Below are positions 14,452 through 28,280 of a DNA stretch of 64,000 nt, piece by piece. The stretch's first letter is position 1, and each line of letters opens with the position of its first letter. This stretch comes from Antedon bifida (taxonomy: Eukaryota > Echinodermata > Crinoidea > Comatulida > Antedonidae). The notes beneath the pieces are model-generated. The model searched no databases. It was not told the origin of the DNA and saw only the letters and a program-made list of their open reading frames with translations. The stretch lies in assembly GCA_963402885.1 (NCBI GenBank), contig OY727098.1, positions 16,106,717-16,170,716 on the forward strand. The letters are read 5' to 3'. The translations under genes and the position numbers were made by a program.

Positions 14452-15639
14452 GTAAGATACATGCGTGTGTCCTAAGAAGTTGTGCTAAATCCTGCCTTAG
14501 GGTGTTCACAGTTTATTGGGAACATTACCTTAACATTTTCAAGTGGTCCTTATGCTGTTTTATGTTACTTGATATTATTCAATCTCTATATCTATCGTTG
14601 TTTGCCTCAATTATGAAGTTAAACTGCTATTCTATTGCAGTGTATTGTAAGAATTTCCTTTTGATGAATCCAATATTTGAATTTAAACTTATATTGCTGT
14701 AATATAGATAAACTATAATAAAATATTATTAAATGATGTTTTGTTTTACTAAAACATTAGTATCTATTCTTATGATAGTAAATATGTCTATTGTGGTCTT
14801 TCTACAAAACTAAAATTAGCATTTTGTATTATTTCATATATTTGATATTTTACAATAAATATTTAAAAATGCCAATAAAATGATATGTTTTGTCATTAAA
14901 AACTATGAAATCATTCATACAAAGTATGGGCACCTCATGTTTGACCAGTAACCCATTTATTTTCCATAACCTTTTGACCTTTACTAGTGGGTTTGTATAT
15001 TCAATGCTATGTGGATAGCCACATGTGTTTGACAGTCTGTGACATCATAGATGTCATTCTTCCTATATGGACAATTTATTTCTACAATGTACCATCAGCA
15101 TTAGACCTATATTTTGAACAAATACTTATCACTTACATATATGTAAATTAGACTACTACAAATTGGTAAATTTTTTAAATAATTTATTTAAACTACACCG
15201 TCATCAGTAACAACAAATGGATACAAAATCAATGCAGAAGCTAAATATATTTTTTCTTGTCAGGATCTATCACTGACTGGTTTTTAGGTTGTACCCTGTA
15301 TATGTACTGTGTAACCCTGAATGCCGTCAAAAACAATTATCTATTTTCCTCTGTTGGGAAAGAAAACATAAATAATTCATACATTTAGAACATTATTGAT
15401 TTAGTGATAAAAGCATTACATCAAAATTAAAGTTAATTTACTAAATATAGGATAATTATTTATGAAAAGTATTGAGGTGGTGTGCTATAGAAAAACTGCA
15501 TAAATATGACAGGGATGAGAAGGCATGAATGGTATTCAACAGTCTAGGCAGATCAATTCCCTAGTTGAATTCAGAATGTTACAAATAGCTTTAGGATGAA
15601 AGAAAACATAAAAAGATTGTGACCATCTGCATGTTTCAG

Positions 15640-15765
15640 GTGTCGGCCTCTTCACACCTTAACCTAAAGTTAATGAAGTTCTGCTTTGCTGAACACCTTT
15701 GTGTACCTGTTAAATGTTGTGATGGTTCAGGGAGGCTGTCTATCTCTAGACCCTGTGTGGTTTGA
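15640..15765 (+). CDS. Putative terminal exon, unrecognised plus-strand gene
   Basis: After the acceptor ATCTGCATGTTTCAG the phase-0 frame is open for 41 codons and stops at TGA (15,763-15,765). The product begins VSASSHLNLKLMKFCFAEHL and continues through CVPVKCC to SRPCVV, rather Cys-rich at its C-terminus. Phase 0 matches the exit of the exon candidate at 14,287-14,451, giving a joint reading ...VADEN|VSASSH.... AATAAA follows 38 bp after the stop and is itself followed by a T-rich run, as expected for cleavage and polyadenylation. The assignment as a last exon is inference. No domain is recognised, and 41 open codons can arise by chance. Confidence 0.33.
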   Translation: MSASSHLNLKLMKFCFAEHLCVPVKCCDGSGRLSISRPCVV

Positions 15766-15802
15766 CAAGAGATGAGGTTCATGGCTGTTGATTTACTTGG
15801 TT

Positions 15803-15808
15803 AATAAA
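15803..15808 (+). terminator. Possible polyadenylation signal
   Basis: AATAAA lies 38 bp after the TGA of the preceding exon candidate. A possible cleavage region (CACAG/ACAG near 15,816-15,828) and a T-rich element (TTGTCTTTTTTTCC) follow. AATAAA is frequent by chance in DNA this AT-rich, so its weight rests only on spacing and context. Confidence 0.3.
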
Positions 15809-15829
15809 AGATGTCACAGATTAACAGTT

Positions 15830-17456
15830 GTCTTTTTTTCCTATCCACAATTATGTTGGTAGATATTGAGATCAGAACTAAATGTAAAAAAATAAAGAAT
15901 TTAAAACATGATTACTAATCTGAAAATAGATGAATTGCCTTGGTGATTTTAACCTTAACCTTAAATGCCAGTCGTGATATTTAAAAAAGTACCTCTCAGT
16001 TATATAACGATCAGATATTGATAAATATATAATTTAACAACTATTAATATTATCTTGAAATCAGTGTTAGGAAAAGTTCAAGTACTTTGAAACACTTTTA
16101 AAATAATCAATATTTTACCCTGGTGTCAAAACCTCATTATAGGTCAATGCTTTTCTGTGATTTTGATCAGTAATTATGATATTACTGAGCTCCAATGGTG
16201 TGACTATACCTCCTTAATTACACCCTAGACACAATGTTGTCCAATAGATTTCCATTGACCCTACATCCATTCCATCTACTGCTACCTGTGGCAAGGTTAT
16301 AGGCCTATGGTGTGACCTATGAACTTTTCAAGACAGATTGAAACTTTTCAACCTGCCATTATCTACTGACCTTCGACCATGTCACCACTATGAAATGACT
16401 GGTTCTTTTGGGGTTATCGAATGTGCTTAGAGGTGTATAGTAGTTTTACTTGCCATATTTCAATTCAAAGTATCTTTTGTTAAAATTCCAAAAATAGTTG
16501 CTATGAATTGAAAGTCATTAATGTAACAGCACTAAAGTGACAGAAGGTAAATTCCACAACTAGTTTTTGGATCCATCCAAGTTTGGTTTTTGCCAGGCCA
16601 AGGGTACAAATAGTAGTCTAGTTTTTCTGTATTAGTTGATTCATGAAACAACATTGTTGAATAGTAACTTTCACCTCTCAAAATAATGCATGAATGCCAA
16701 AGCTCATGGTAAATATTTGAGATTATATAATTATTAAATTATGAACAAAAATTAATTGTTTTTTAATTAGAAATAACGATTGAAAGATAGAGACATATTT
16801 CATAGTAAGTTCACCTGTCTTGGTTTGTCAATACAGCTTGCTGTAATTGAGTGTTATACCCTGGGTCTTGATACCTTGAATATTAGGGTGAACAACCTGC
16901 TATTATAGAAGCACAAGATTATACTACTTTAAAAATACAAACATAATATTTTTCTACTCAATTTGATGCTGCCATTCTCCCCACTGCTCAAGTCAATGTG
17001 TCATCATTGTTTAGCCACAACAAGAAATATTTTAGTTCTTGTAGTATGTACCATGATAAAAATTGTAATATATAATGTTTTACATGGTAGTTTTTAGTAT
17101 TGCTAAATAATTGCACAAATCCGTTATGATATCATATATTATTAGAATGATTTTATTTTGGTAATTGTAAAATAAAAGACTAAGAGGACAATTCCTAATT
17201 TAGCACTCCATGAAGTCGCTTGTTATCGTTATTAGTTACAGTGTATACTGTAGTTTGCATGAAAAAGACAGAGATACACTAATTGTTGGGGGTATGTTTA
17301 TGATTTTCATTCATTTGTTTATGTTTCTAATTATTTTTGTGTCTAAATAATTGTTTTGTGAATAGACAACCAATATTTTTGGTAGAAGCATCTCCTATAA
17401 AAGCACAAATATCTTTTGCAATTTTTTAAATTGATCCTTCATCTTCTGGATTTCAT
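15830..17456. other. Non-coding stretch
   Basis: I see no exon or recognised repeat here, apart from one TAGGCCTA palindrome at 16,300. Confidence 0.5.
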
Positions 17457-17795
17457 TTAAAGACACTAGACCTACGTTTTTTGACCTAATTTAAGGTCAC
17501 ACACTACATTTTATGTAAAATTAAATACTATATGGACCTATTGCAATATTTTAAACTGTTAAAAATGTGAAAAATAAATTCTAATTATTTTAGCGGCCCG
17601 CTATAAATCCCAACATGTATCGCACGCGGATTGATATTGTCATATGGTGATGTGATGCACCCACTTCGACCAATCACGTGAAAGGGTAAACAAAAAAAAG
17701 AAACGTAACTTTTCAGCAAAAATACCAGGTCTTCCCCTATGAACCTTTTTGACATCAATTATTTAGAAAAAAGGAGTAGTGAATAGAAAGGTGTA
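17457..17795. mobile_element. MITE family C, right-truncated copy
   Basis: It starts with TTAA and then AGACACTAGACCTACG. It is alignable by eye with the left part of the fuller copy at 43,764: shared AATTTAAGGTCACA-type stretch, ACTATATGG.CCTATTGC, TAGCGGCCCGCTATAAATCCCAA, CGGATTGATATT, and AACTTTTCAGC.AAAATACC. Similarity fades near 17,795 and no right terminal repeat is visible. Confidence 0.7.
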
Positions 17796-20700
17796 GATTT
17801 TTATTTGGCTCATCACATTCCATAGAAGTACAGTTGATTATCCCACCAAGACCTGATGAGCTTCTGCAAGTTACACAGTGTATGATGTATCAATATGACC
17901 TAAAATTAGAACATAACCAGCAGGAAAGACTTCCCATCAATATCTTGTAGACACGCAAATTGAAATCCAAAGAAACATCAACTTCTTTTTTAACCATCAG
18001 GAAATTACATATTAAAACTATATTAAATTTATATTTAAAAGTAAATTTTTTATTTTATTTATATATGTTAAGTTTATCATACTTTATATTTTATAATACT
18101 TTACATACTTTTTTTACCTTTACATACTCTTCTATATCCATACCATACTCTCCTACTGTCCCCCCCCCCCCCAAGTCTATCTTTTTGAGTAACAAAATGA
18201 AATCAACCAAAGGCTTTTTTTAAAAAGGTATTCTTGAAGGAGGGGAGGGATGGGTTATAATCAGAGTATTATTTTATCAATGTATGTATTTTTACTCGGG
18301 GTACCCGAGTCTAGGACTTACTCATCTTCTCCTCTTCTTCTTCCATCTGGACACTATTGAGTAAAAAGTGCGATTTATAAACTACTACTCCTCCCTTATT
18401 CGTTGTAATATTGAGCTGGGATTTGGCATGAATATACTACAGGGACATGTCCTCAAAGCTATAGAGCCATATTTTTAAATTTCAAACCGGATGCAGTCAT
18501 ATCATGTCTCAATGATGGTACCGTATAGCCGTATTTGGTAGCGAGGTTATTGATGTGTATGTGACGTTACATCCGGTCTTATGACGTCATTACAGCTTCT
18601 TTTGCTGTACCCAGAGTATCGCACATTCGTGCTTGTTTCAATCTATGTTTGTTATGTTTATGGTCTTTCCATATCAATTTGATGTATTATATTTAAATTA
18701 ACAAATAACAAACATGTGACCAGTCCATATTAATTTAAATCACTTTGTTTGCGATTTCTCTGACTAATTTGAGATATACTTTTTGTGGTAAGACAATTTA
18801 TAAATAGTTAGACTTCCAACAAACACACTCAGCTTTCAACAACGATTTGTCTCATTATAGTGTATCCTTGGATACCTATACTTTCTTGCTGGGACCATTC
18901 TGTATTGAAAAAACAATGTCAAAAATGTATTTATACAATTATTGTAATATGATTTTAGTGATGGACAACATTTGTTAGTAAAAATATGTACGCATTAAGC
19001 AGATGCAATGTCATTTCTCACATTCTGTTCAGTATTCAAATAGAATATTGTGACAATATGTGACCACTTTGTACCCCTGTTTATAAATTCTATTTTATCC
19101 TTTTAAGGAAAATAAACGTTTTACTTTCAGAAAACTCACTAGAATGTTGTTACAATTTATATTTCAAATTATTTAATCGAAAAATATTTAGCCTATGTAA
19201 TCATTTTTGGGTGATACATTGCAGATAGATGGAGGGGTCAAAACCTTGAAATAAACTAATTGGACCACTAGTAGAATTTGGAAGAACTGATATCAAGCCA
19301 AGGTGTACCTTTCAAGAATCTGTTTTATGAAGTAACTTTAGATATAAATAATTATATATACAATATTGTAATTAAAAGCATATTTAGTGATTACATACAG
19401 TTAATAGGTCAGTAGGTGTTAATAATGTTTAGTTATGATGATTGATACCATGATGTTCATTTGATAGATGAGGATGATGTGATTGGATAGAAGAACTGTA
19501 GGTGTTATGTTATGATAGTGAAAATGTGCATCTTGAATTAGAACATGTCCTTGTATGCCCTGCTTTTTGGTTGTCATCCTTAACAACATATCTCCCCTGG
19601 TGCGTTTTGCTTAAACAATTGTATGTTGGCCTAAATTGATGTTAATTTGTTCTATATATGAGGTTACTGATGCGTTACAAAGTCATCTTCTTTCAGATAC
19701 TGATACATTTGAAGAAAGCCTTGTTGCAAAACCTTCAGAGTAAATATTTGTCCACCTGTCTACATCAGGTGTAAGTGGCCACCTTCATGCAAACTACACC
19801 CTGTATACAGCATGTCCCAAGCTCAGCGATTGCCTTCAGATAAGATCATTAATAGATCAATTTCAATGCAAATTGGTTTGTATTGGTTAATGGGAGTGGT
19901 ATTTCTTGATGTAGTGCGGAATTAAAGGTTATAGTTTCTTAGAAAAACATACCAAGAGTCGGTATACCAGCACAAGAGGTTGGGTGTTGTGCACACGCTG
20001 GTTCAGGTGTTACATGTACTACAGTAACTATATAGTTGTAGATATGTTTTTATTTAATTGCATTGTTATTTTTACATAAATATTTAATATAACAAATGAA
20101 TTCAGATATGTATATCCAGATGTAGTTTCCCCGTTCAAATTTAAATTCATCAGAATGAAACTGAAAAGTGCATCTGAACCCTGTTATACTGTAAGTTAAG
20201 TTGAACTTAAAATATAAAACAAACATTTTTATGACTAAATTACAAATTACAGCTTTTTTAGCAATTAACATTTTACAATGAATTTACACAAAATTTATTT
20301 ATTACTTCATTTTTTATTTTTGTGATAATATTAATAACTTTTCTAAGAATTTTATTTTAAAACAAAAGTATAATAATGCTGCCTTCGGTACCATCTTGTT
20401 TTGGACTGAATGGTTTAAGCTCTTCATCCATTCCAGACAAGTTTAAGTGGTCAATGACGTTTTTATTGTAATTTAATATGTGATTTTAAATTTGAAATAT
20501 TATTTTAATGCTCCCATGTTACCTTGTTTGGAGAATTTTGATAGCAGTGTTAATGTGTATGGCTTGCATAAATATGATTTTTTCTTTTACATTATAAAAC
20601 AATATGCATTTTAAATAAATCTACCATCAGTAGACCTACAAGTTGATTTAATGCAAAGTATTATTAAACTGCTGAAGAATACATGTTTAGTCATTGAACA

Positions 20701-21762
20701 ATAAATCTGTGTTCTATTGTAGCTTTAATGTTCCAGTCAAAACAATGCTTGGTTTCAACCAAAACAAAAATGGTAAATTTAGGGCAGTATTTGATACTTA
20801 TCATTATTCAAAAAATCATTAAAAAAAATATGGTTATAAATGTTTTGGCAACATGATAAAAAAAATAATTAGAGCACTTTCGTTAAAGCAAACATCAAAG
20901 AGGTTGGGATGTATACAGTTTGTTCATTCTTGATTGAAATTGTCTAGATCCATAATAAAAGTTCATCAAATTAATAAGAACAATTTGAAGTTAAAACAAT
21001 TAAGAAATAAAAACATTGAGGTTCTGGTTATTACACAAATGAAATGATAAAATCTGTTGTGTAATTTAACAGTAAAAAGTAAGTAATAAACCTATTTTAC
21101 TTTCAAAATGTGTTAGATTCTTCTGATTAAATTATTTCATATTTTATTGATCGGAATATTTTCTTTGTTGGCATAAGTGGTTATTAAATTCATATTTTAT
21201 TGTTCATGTTTTATGAGTAGTATTTCAGATGAGAAAATGTATGTCTAATATGTGCATTTTAACAAAATTATCCATGTAATCTTTCTTAATATTATTTCTT
21301 ATTGATGAATGGTATTGAATCAATTCAACTAAAGTTGAATTATCAATTTGTACATGTTTCCTTATGATTTATATTTTAAAACACTTAATTAATAAATACA
21401 ATTAATTAAAAAATTATAAAATTCAGATTTTGTTCCTTTGAAAATGACAAAAGATTGATAGAATAGAGAAGAAATGTCTTTAAAAATAACATTGTAGAGT
21501 TGCACAAAATATGGCAACATAAGTTAAGTTGAACATTTTCTACTTTTCCAGAAATCTGTTTCATTCAGTTGCTTGTAAGTCATAATGAATGTAGACCTAC
21601 AACTAGTTGTATTAGTAAACAAAAACTAGTTCATTTCAGTTGAGTTAAGTTGCTTTCAGTTTTAGGTAGACATAGCCTCAATAGATAAAACTCGTTTTAA
21701 TTTTAATAATTTCTATGTTCGATATTATACTAGTAGTTTTTAACTAAATCTTGGATCAGGGT
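17796..21762. other. Non-coding stretch
   Basis: No gene supported. It contains a poly-C run near 18,162-18,171 and a locally G+C-richer patch at about 18,290-18,620 that begins with the perfect palindrome ACTCGGG-GTA-CCCGAGT (18,294-18,310). Confidence 0.5.
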
Positions 21763-22560
21763 GATTTGATTTGAATTTATTAGGAAAATCATCAACAAAT
21801 AAATTTACAAAGTGATAACATAAATTACGGACATTAAAAATAATACATTTATAAAAGATTTTCCAGGATAGCCCAAAAAGCTTATTAGCTTATTTCCATT
21901 GGGATCCTTTTACAATCTAAAATAAAAAAATATAAAAATTACAAGGTATTGCATTAAACACGTAAATATAACAAAAACAATAATACACTATAATAAAACA
22001 AGTTAAATTGAAAGACTATGATTGACTTATAGTTATTTTGTTGAACAGAAATGTGATTTAACGTTCTTCTTAAAATTAAATTTGTTTTCTATTTGCTGAA
22101 TGGAATGAGGTAGGTTATTCCATGCCTTTATGCCTGTATAATAAAACATTAGATAGAAAGATATTTGGTCATCTTATTACTTTATAAAGGTGATTTTTAT
22201 TTCAACCTAGGAGCTCAACAAACAAGTCCTATGTTTATTTATAGAGAAATAAATGGTTTGTCTATATAAAGGGCAACAGTTACTGGTGCCTCACAATTGG
22301 TTAGATAATAAAATTTGATTTTTAAACCAAATCTGCTTAAACTAAAATATTTGATTCTCTAGATGTGTAATGCCAGTTTATATTGTTATAATTTAAATTA
22401 AAGTATTCTGTAAAAACATGATTACAGGATTTAGTTTAATTTAATTAATATTTTGCAATAAACTCAATTTAATTAATCTAATTTGTAATGTTTCAAATGT
22501 AGTAGTAATATGGATGATTTGTTCAAGAAGATCATGTAAACTAAACAAATAGAACCTTAT
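21763..22560 (-). mobile_element. Decayed CR1/L2-type LINE, 3' fragment
   Basis: On the minus strand the right part contains remnants of the end of a LINE reverse-transcriptase protein, with several stops and frameshifts. The 3' untranslated region follows, ending with tandem AAATC/TTCAAAT-like units at about 21,763-21,785. The 5' limit is uncertain; sequence above about 22,430 shows nothing I can align. This is an old 5'-truncated insertion. Confidence 0.65.
22033..22140 (-). pseudogene. C-terminal end of LINE ORF2-type protein
   Basis: The minus-strand frame reads KAWNNLPHSIQQIENKF, continues NFKKNVKSHF and ends CSTK-stop. The pattern (K-x-W-N-x-LP, about 10 residues, then a helix F-K-K-x-x-K-x-x-F) is the usual C-terminus of CR1/L2/Rex-type LINE proteins. 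The intact LINE at 48.4 kb ends in the same way (IWSSLPP, then LKNFLSKLKKYL). Upstream in-frame stops show it is not functional. Confidence 0.7.
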
Positions 22561-25500
22561 GTTCAAAGCAAAGAAAACTATATCTCTTGACCATAAAAGA
22601 AACAGAGCAAGAAAGGAACAGTTGAGATTATGGTAAAAATAAATGTTACATTTCGCCAGTTTAGCTTCCTTTATTTCCTGTAAAATAACGGTAGCACAAC
22701 GTCCTATTGCATCACCAATGACTACATCCTATTCATAATGTTATATAACACACTATTTTTTAAACTTCCACAAAAACTTTAAGAAGGTTTTCCTATCCAG
22801 AAAACTGACCAACTGTACTTGCACATGTTTGAGGTTAAAAGTACAAACTGTAAAGGGTTAACCCATGTTACACCACCTTTAGAGAAATGTTTACAAATAA
22901 ATACTAAAAAGGAAGTTTAGTTCATAGATTATCTTCATTGTTTTAATATTTTTTCCTTTATTTGTTCAGTTTTATTTAAATATGGTTTAAACATTAGTTA
23001 ACCTTTTAATTTAGAAAATGTCAATACCATTGTTGAGGTAATGTTGGAAAGACTGGGGTACAAACAGCTGTAGGCTACTTTGGTAATAAAAGACAGCAGG
23101 AGAAATATAACAGTCAATGTACTTTGACTATAAATACATTAATGTTTGAAATTCTGTATGATGTCGTATATTAAACATACATAATAATTACAGTGCACTG
23201 TCCTATAGGTTTTAATTCATGACTGGACGGGGCAACAAGTGCCCATACTGTACATAGAATATGTAACTTTTTTTTCTTTTCAAAATAAATTAATGTTACT
23301 GTATATCGTAGGCTCATGAACATTTAGAGGGGATTGACAGTGCTTGGGGGTGGGCTCTTCACTCCACCCTATTTTACAGCTAAAAGCTGTTTGAAAAATC
23401 TTGGACCCAGCTGCTGATTTATATATGCAATTGTGATTTTTGATTATTATAAAATTTGACAATTGATTGATATTTATTTAGGAGGAATTAAGTAAAGTGC
23501 ATTGCATATAATTGTTGTATCAAGATAAACATTTAGATAAATGACAAGATATGAAACATTCCTGACAAATAGGAATTTGTTTTTCTTGAGCTCATAGGAC
23601 GGAAATTGAGGAATTACCTGGATTGATAACTTTGTTAGCCTTTGCTCAACCTTTCACCCAAGTCACTCTGCCCCTGTGTTTCTAGTTCTATTATGGTCTG
23701 CTACCACCCTTTGAGATGGTCAAATGGAGTTAATTTACTGACCATGACTTGCATAGCAACTGTCCACTCAATCAGAGCCTTTTTAATTGAACAATTTTTT
23801 GGCCTACTTTATTATATGTTAATAATGTTCTTAGCAAGAAGGAGTAATTGGTGCCGAATTTGTGTCTTGTCATTTTATACTAACCCAGTGAGATTGAAGA
23901 ATAACAGCTTTGCCTGTTTTCATTATAGCACATGCTTTAACAGAACTGTTGATACTGAACTAGTAGAAAAGTGCCACTGTTATTTTGATTTAAGTCTTTT
24001 TTGGTAGTGTTGTATTGCACATTTGACAATAAAATAATGTCTAGTTAGATCAATAATGGTATAGGAATAATGTAAACCGTGCAGCGATAAATGCTGAAAT
24101 ACTATATGAACCAAGAAATCCCACATTAAATCAGACTCAAGAATTTGGTAAATTGTATTGTGCCGCAGACAGTCAAACATCACAAAGAGGAAAGTATGCT
24201 GAACATAGACATTCATCTTAAACATTAACCAAATCTGAAATGTTTGTATTCACTGGAGAATATAATGGAAAAAGAAAAGTAAAAAAAAAAATTGATTTTG
24301 TTCACCATTTTTTTGTGTGTAATCTGTACTAGTACTGCTGTATATGGTATACATTTTGAATGATAATATATTTATTTATTGATTATGAGAGAATATTAAT
24401 TTTTTTTAATGTTTTTTTTTGTACATCTTCTATTTTAAAGGACAACAAATTCTTCCTTTTAAAAGTAAAAGTAATTTGTTTTTTTGAAAAAATGTATAGT
24501 TTTATTCAAAACTTCTGCTAGTTTATGGCAAAGCTATGAATGGGAAATCTTAAATTTAAATGTTAACATTCATTCTGTTTAAATTACTTCACATGTGTTA
24601 GATAAGCATGTTTTGTAGAATATAGGACACATTTTAAGTTAATCCTGTTACCATCCCATATGGAAATACATGATGTCTCTAGAGCTATTTTTACTTGAAG
24701 ATCGAAGATCAGATACACAGGTAAATAAATGAGAAAGCAAATATTGTTTTCCAGTGGGAGAAGTCTGTGTAGTGGAAGCATTTGCAGGTAGCTTGATTCT
24801 ATAAGAATATCAGTGGAATATTGAATCTGTTCTCACGTTCAAACACTTGTCCAGTTATTGGACAACAAATTCAAAATGTCAGATTAAGAATTTACACGAT
24901 CATGCTCAGTCAAATATAATTCGATTGGGTCTGTTGGATTTGAAGTTTGTTAAATTTGACATCCACAAGATGTCTATACTCTTTTGATGTAATCAAAGTC
25001 ATGATGTTTTTACATCTTATTATATAGGGCTAATAGCCATATTGCAATGATTCTAAACTGTTTAGAAACATTACTTAACTCCAGGACTGGAAACAAATTG
25101 TTACAATGACCTAGTATTATAAATAATGTAGGTTGACTGTACAATTAGGTCTAACATAGTTTTCTGAAATTGTTGACATCTTTGGAAGCGAAGAAATCTT
25201 TGTGATTGGTTTACAATTTAACTGTTGATAAGGTTCTTTAAAACGGTTAAAACAATCTATTTGCTTGTTGCCATCAGTAAAGCCGGTGTAATTCATTTTT
25301 GGTAATGATGATGTTTTTAGTTGGTGCCCACCCACTGATTTGAAAGGCTTTTTTTTGGAGCACAAAGTTAACAGAAATGTTGCTTGGGTATAACTTTTAT
25401 TTTTCAAATAAATGACATGGCGTGTTTCTGTTACATACAGTAATTACACCAGAAACAAGCTCATTTATTTTTAACTCATTACGCTCTGATTTTATATGCA

Positions 25501-27725
25501 TTTTTGTGTCGGTAAAAATACCTATGCTATACAGTATGCATTCATACACTCAGGTTTCAATACTACATCACTTTAGTAGCAATAACTACATCTGTTTAGG
25601 ATATAGATCTTGGTAATAAATTTTATGGAATACCTGTTGAGAGGTCTGAATTGTTACACTACTATTTCCTTTCATGTTCCCAGTGGATCCATTTAATGAC
25701 ATAAACCCATCTAACAGACAGCACAAGGCATCTGGGGGAATGCATGTTTAAATCCAATCAATTCCTATAAAAATATGACCTGTATTACTAGAAGGCGGAA
25801 TCTGTAGGCTGTGAATAGGATTTGAATGAATTTATTCTTCAATGAAAGTATTATTGAAACATATTTGTATTTAATTTCCTATACTTTCATTGAGTCAGAA
25901 GTCTAATTGTATAGTCATTTGTATCAATTAAAATCATTGTTGTTTAAACTCCTCAATGTTTAAACAAGAAATTTCTATTTTGTACTAGTTTTAGATATTA
26001 CATTATATAAATTTAATTATGTTATTAAACTCAAACTTATATTTTTCTATTTTAATATTAATGTTGTCTGCTGCCGTGCTGCTGTGTTGTGTTTTCAAAT
26101 GCTTTTATTTACAATAGCATAAGTACCTGATAATAATACTATATTATGATATTATTTTCAATACAGGAAGTCCTTCAATATACTGTATAGACAAATTGAA
26201 ACTTTTTTGACAACTAGATTTTGTAAATTTAATTTGTATTGAAAAAAAATTAGTACACAACAAATGTTATACTACTACTAGTGCTACTGCTATGAAATTT
26301 CTACAAAAGTTTTGATGATGTTTAATCTTGAAACTTTTATTTAATTTAGTAAGGTTTAATTGTTTATAAATTTAATAACAATGGATTGAAAATACTGTAG
26401 CTTTCATTTGGTTATTAGTTTAAATTTTAGAGGATGAGTTGAAGTATTTTAATTTCATTAAACTTTGCAATTACTAAAATTGTGGTACTAGGCCACATTT
26501 CAGACATAACAAAATGATGACCAAGAAAAAGTAGGATGGACATGCTTTACCGAACATTATAAAATTTATGTCTATAAAAGATTAGCGGTAAAGCCTGTGA
26601 ACTATAATGGCTGGAAAACATCACTAAGGGGCAGTTAAGTAATTGCTCATGACATACTCCAATGGTTGGTAATCTCAACGGGAAGTACCGTGCTCTATTC
26701 AGCCTACCAACTGCTTCGTGACATCTATGGGGTGGGGTTAAGTCTGACACTGCAAGTTCACTAAGTATATTGTTTTTATTAGAATTCCTCAGGGAGTGCA
26801 AGTAGATTTTTGTTGTTGACTGAGACATCATGTAAATGAGTAAAGAAAATGTCTGCGAGTTTAAAGGAATTAAAAGTTATAGCAAATAAATTCTTTAAAC
26901 TTAATATCACTTTAGTGAATACTGTAAGATTAGATTATTAAATTATACTTTTAAGAGTGTGTTAATGATAGCTTTTAACTGGTGAGAATACCATCAATCA
27001 ATTGTTGACTTTGTTATTGTTTAGAAAATGCCAGCCTATTGTGTAATGACTGTGAAGGAGTGTATTTGTCCATAATTTACATACCAGGTACCACCACTCC
27101 AACAATGTTAAAGAATTTGACTACTGTAATATTTAGGATTTGCCTTCTCACTATGTAATCTGTCAGTATAGAATCTCTTTTCACAAGATAGTTTATGAGC
27201 TCACCTGTTAGATAATATAAACATTACATAGAAAACACTTCACCTATGCTTCTGGAGAAGGGGAAATATTTTACTAAACTAAAAATCAGTCATTAGGGAA
27301 TTTCAATACTGCTTCCCAATTGAGTTGGCAATGATGCACTCTTTTTCTCATTGTTTCATTATTGTCTCTTTTCTCTGCAACTCGTAGGGTTTAACGTAAT
27401 GTGAAAACTGGGTCCTTCTTAGGAAATGAACTAAGTATAAAATTCTGTACAGAGCCAACCAGTTCTTGTCGGCTTAACTCCTTGGAGATTTTCCCAAATC
27501 ACTTCTAATTCACTCCAAACTTTCTGGACAGTCATCCTGAACCAGGAGATGCTTGTGGGTACAGTAGTTTGTAGATTTGAGGTCAAAATGAAGTGCAAAA
27601 CAAAAATATTTGTAGTATAATTCAAGTATCCTGTTAATGATTTTATACAATACACATTTCATACAGGGAGGTTTCATTGTTATAAAAATCGTATAGCAAT
27701 TATGCATAAATGCAACTTCATACAC
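22561..27725. other. Non-coding stretch
   Basis: No supported gene. The 121-codon open frame at 23,642-24,007 (plus) has no splice signals or recognisable motif. A 13-bp inverted repeat lies at 25,839-25,893. Confidence 0.5.
25839..25893. repeat. 13-bp perfect inverted repeat
   Basis: TCAATGAAAGTAT (25,839-25,851) pairs exactly with ATACTTTCATTGA (25,881-25,893) across 29 nt. Confidence 0.8.
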
Positions 27726-28280
27726 TTAAAGATGTATTGTCCCTTGAAACACAAAAAAATGAAGGTCAAAATATTCTAAATTTAAATTGGCCATATCAAA
27801 GTAATATAAAAGTTATTCACTTTAAGTCGAAAATTCAAGCCAAAAGCAACAAGTTTACGTAATTAACAGATAAATTAGTTTGATTACATTTGTCTGGAAA
27901 ATCGTCGCGAGCGAAAGTAAACAAAGATTTCAAACCACGAGTACGCATTATGCATGATGCTAATTAGGATTGTTTACAACTCGTCACGATTGAGAAGGTG
28001 TTTTCACACAGATCGCGATGAAGTTTTATGATTATGCATACAGAGTAGCCAAACAAGCGTGTTTCATTATGGGATATGTTTTGATCGAAAACTTTGACTG
28101 GAAGTCAAAGTTATTTTTTTACCAAAAAAACGTCTGTATTTCAGTTAAATGATTTTTTTTTCGACAAATTTTTGGTGATAGTTAATAACTATTATGATAC
28201 TTCAAAATGACCCACCTTTTTTCGAAATCTGTTATTTTTTATTTTTTTTGGAATTAGTCAAAGGGACAATACATCTTTAA
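27726..28280. mobile_element. MITE family B, 555 bp, TTAA-flanked
   Basis: The ends are TTAA|AGATGTATTGTCCC at the left and GGGACAATACATCT|TTAA at the right: a 14-bp perfect terminal inverted repeat bounded by TTAA on both sides. A subterminal AGTTATTCACTTT motif is shared with the copy at 46,985. There is no coding capacity. TTAA duplication with short inverted repeats is the signature of piggyBac-type transposition (known biology); calling it a piggyBac MITE is inference because no transposase is present. Confidence 0.8.

Noticed and set aside
23642..24007. 121-codon plus-strand open frame
   Set aside because: No ATG in a good context, no splice sites and no recognisable motif; composition like other chance frames.
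26547..26831. 94-codon minus-strand open frame in a G+C-richer patch
   Set aside because: Could be a repeat fragment; no domain, splice site or partner exon seen.
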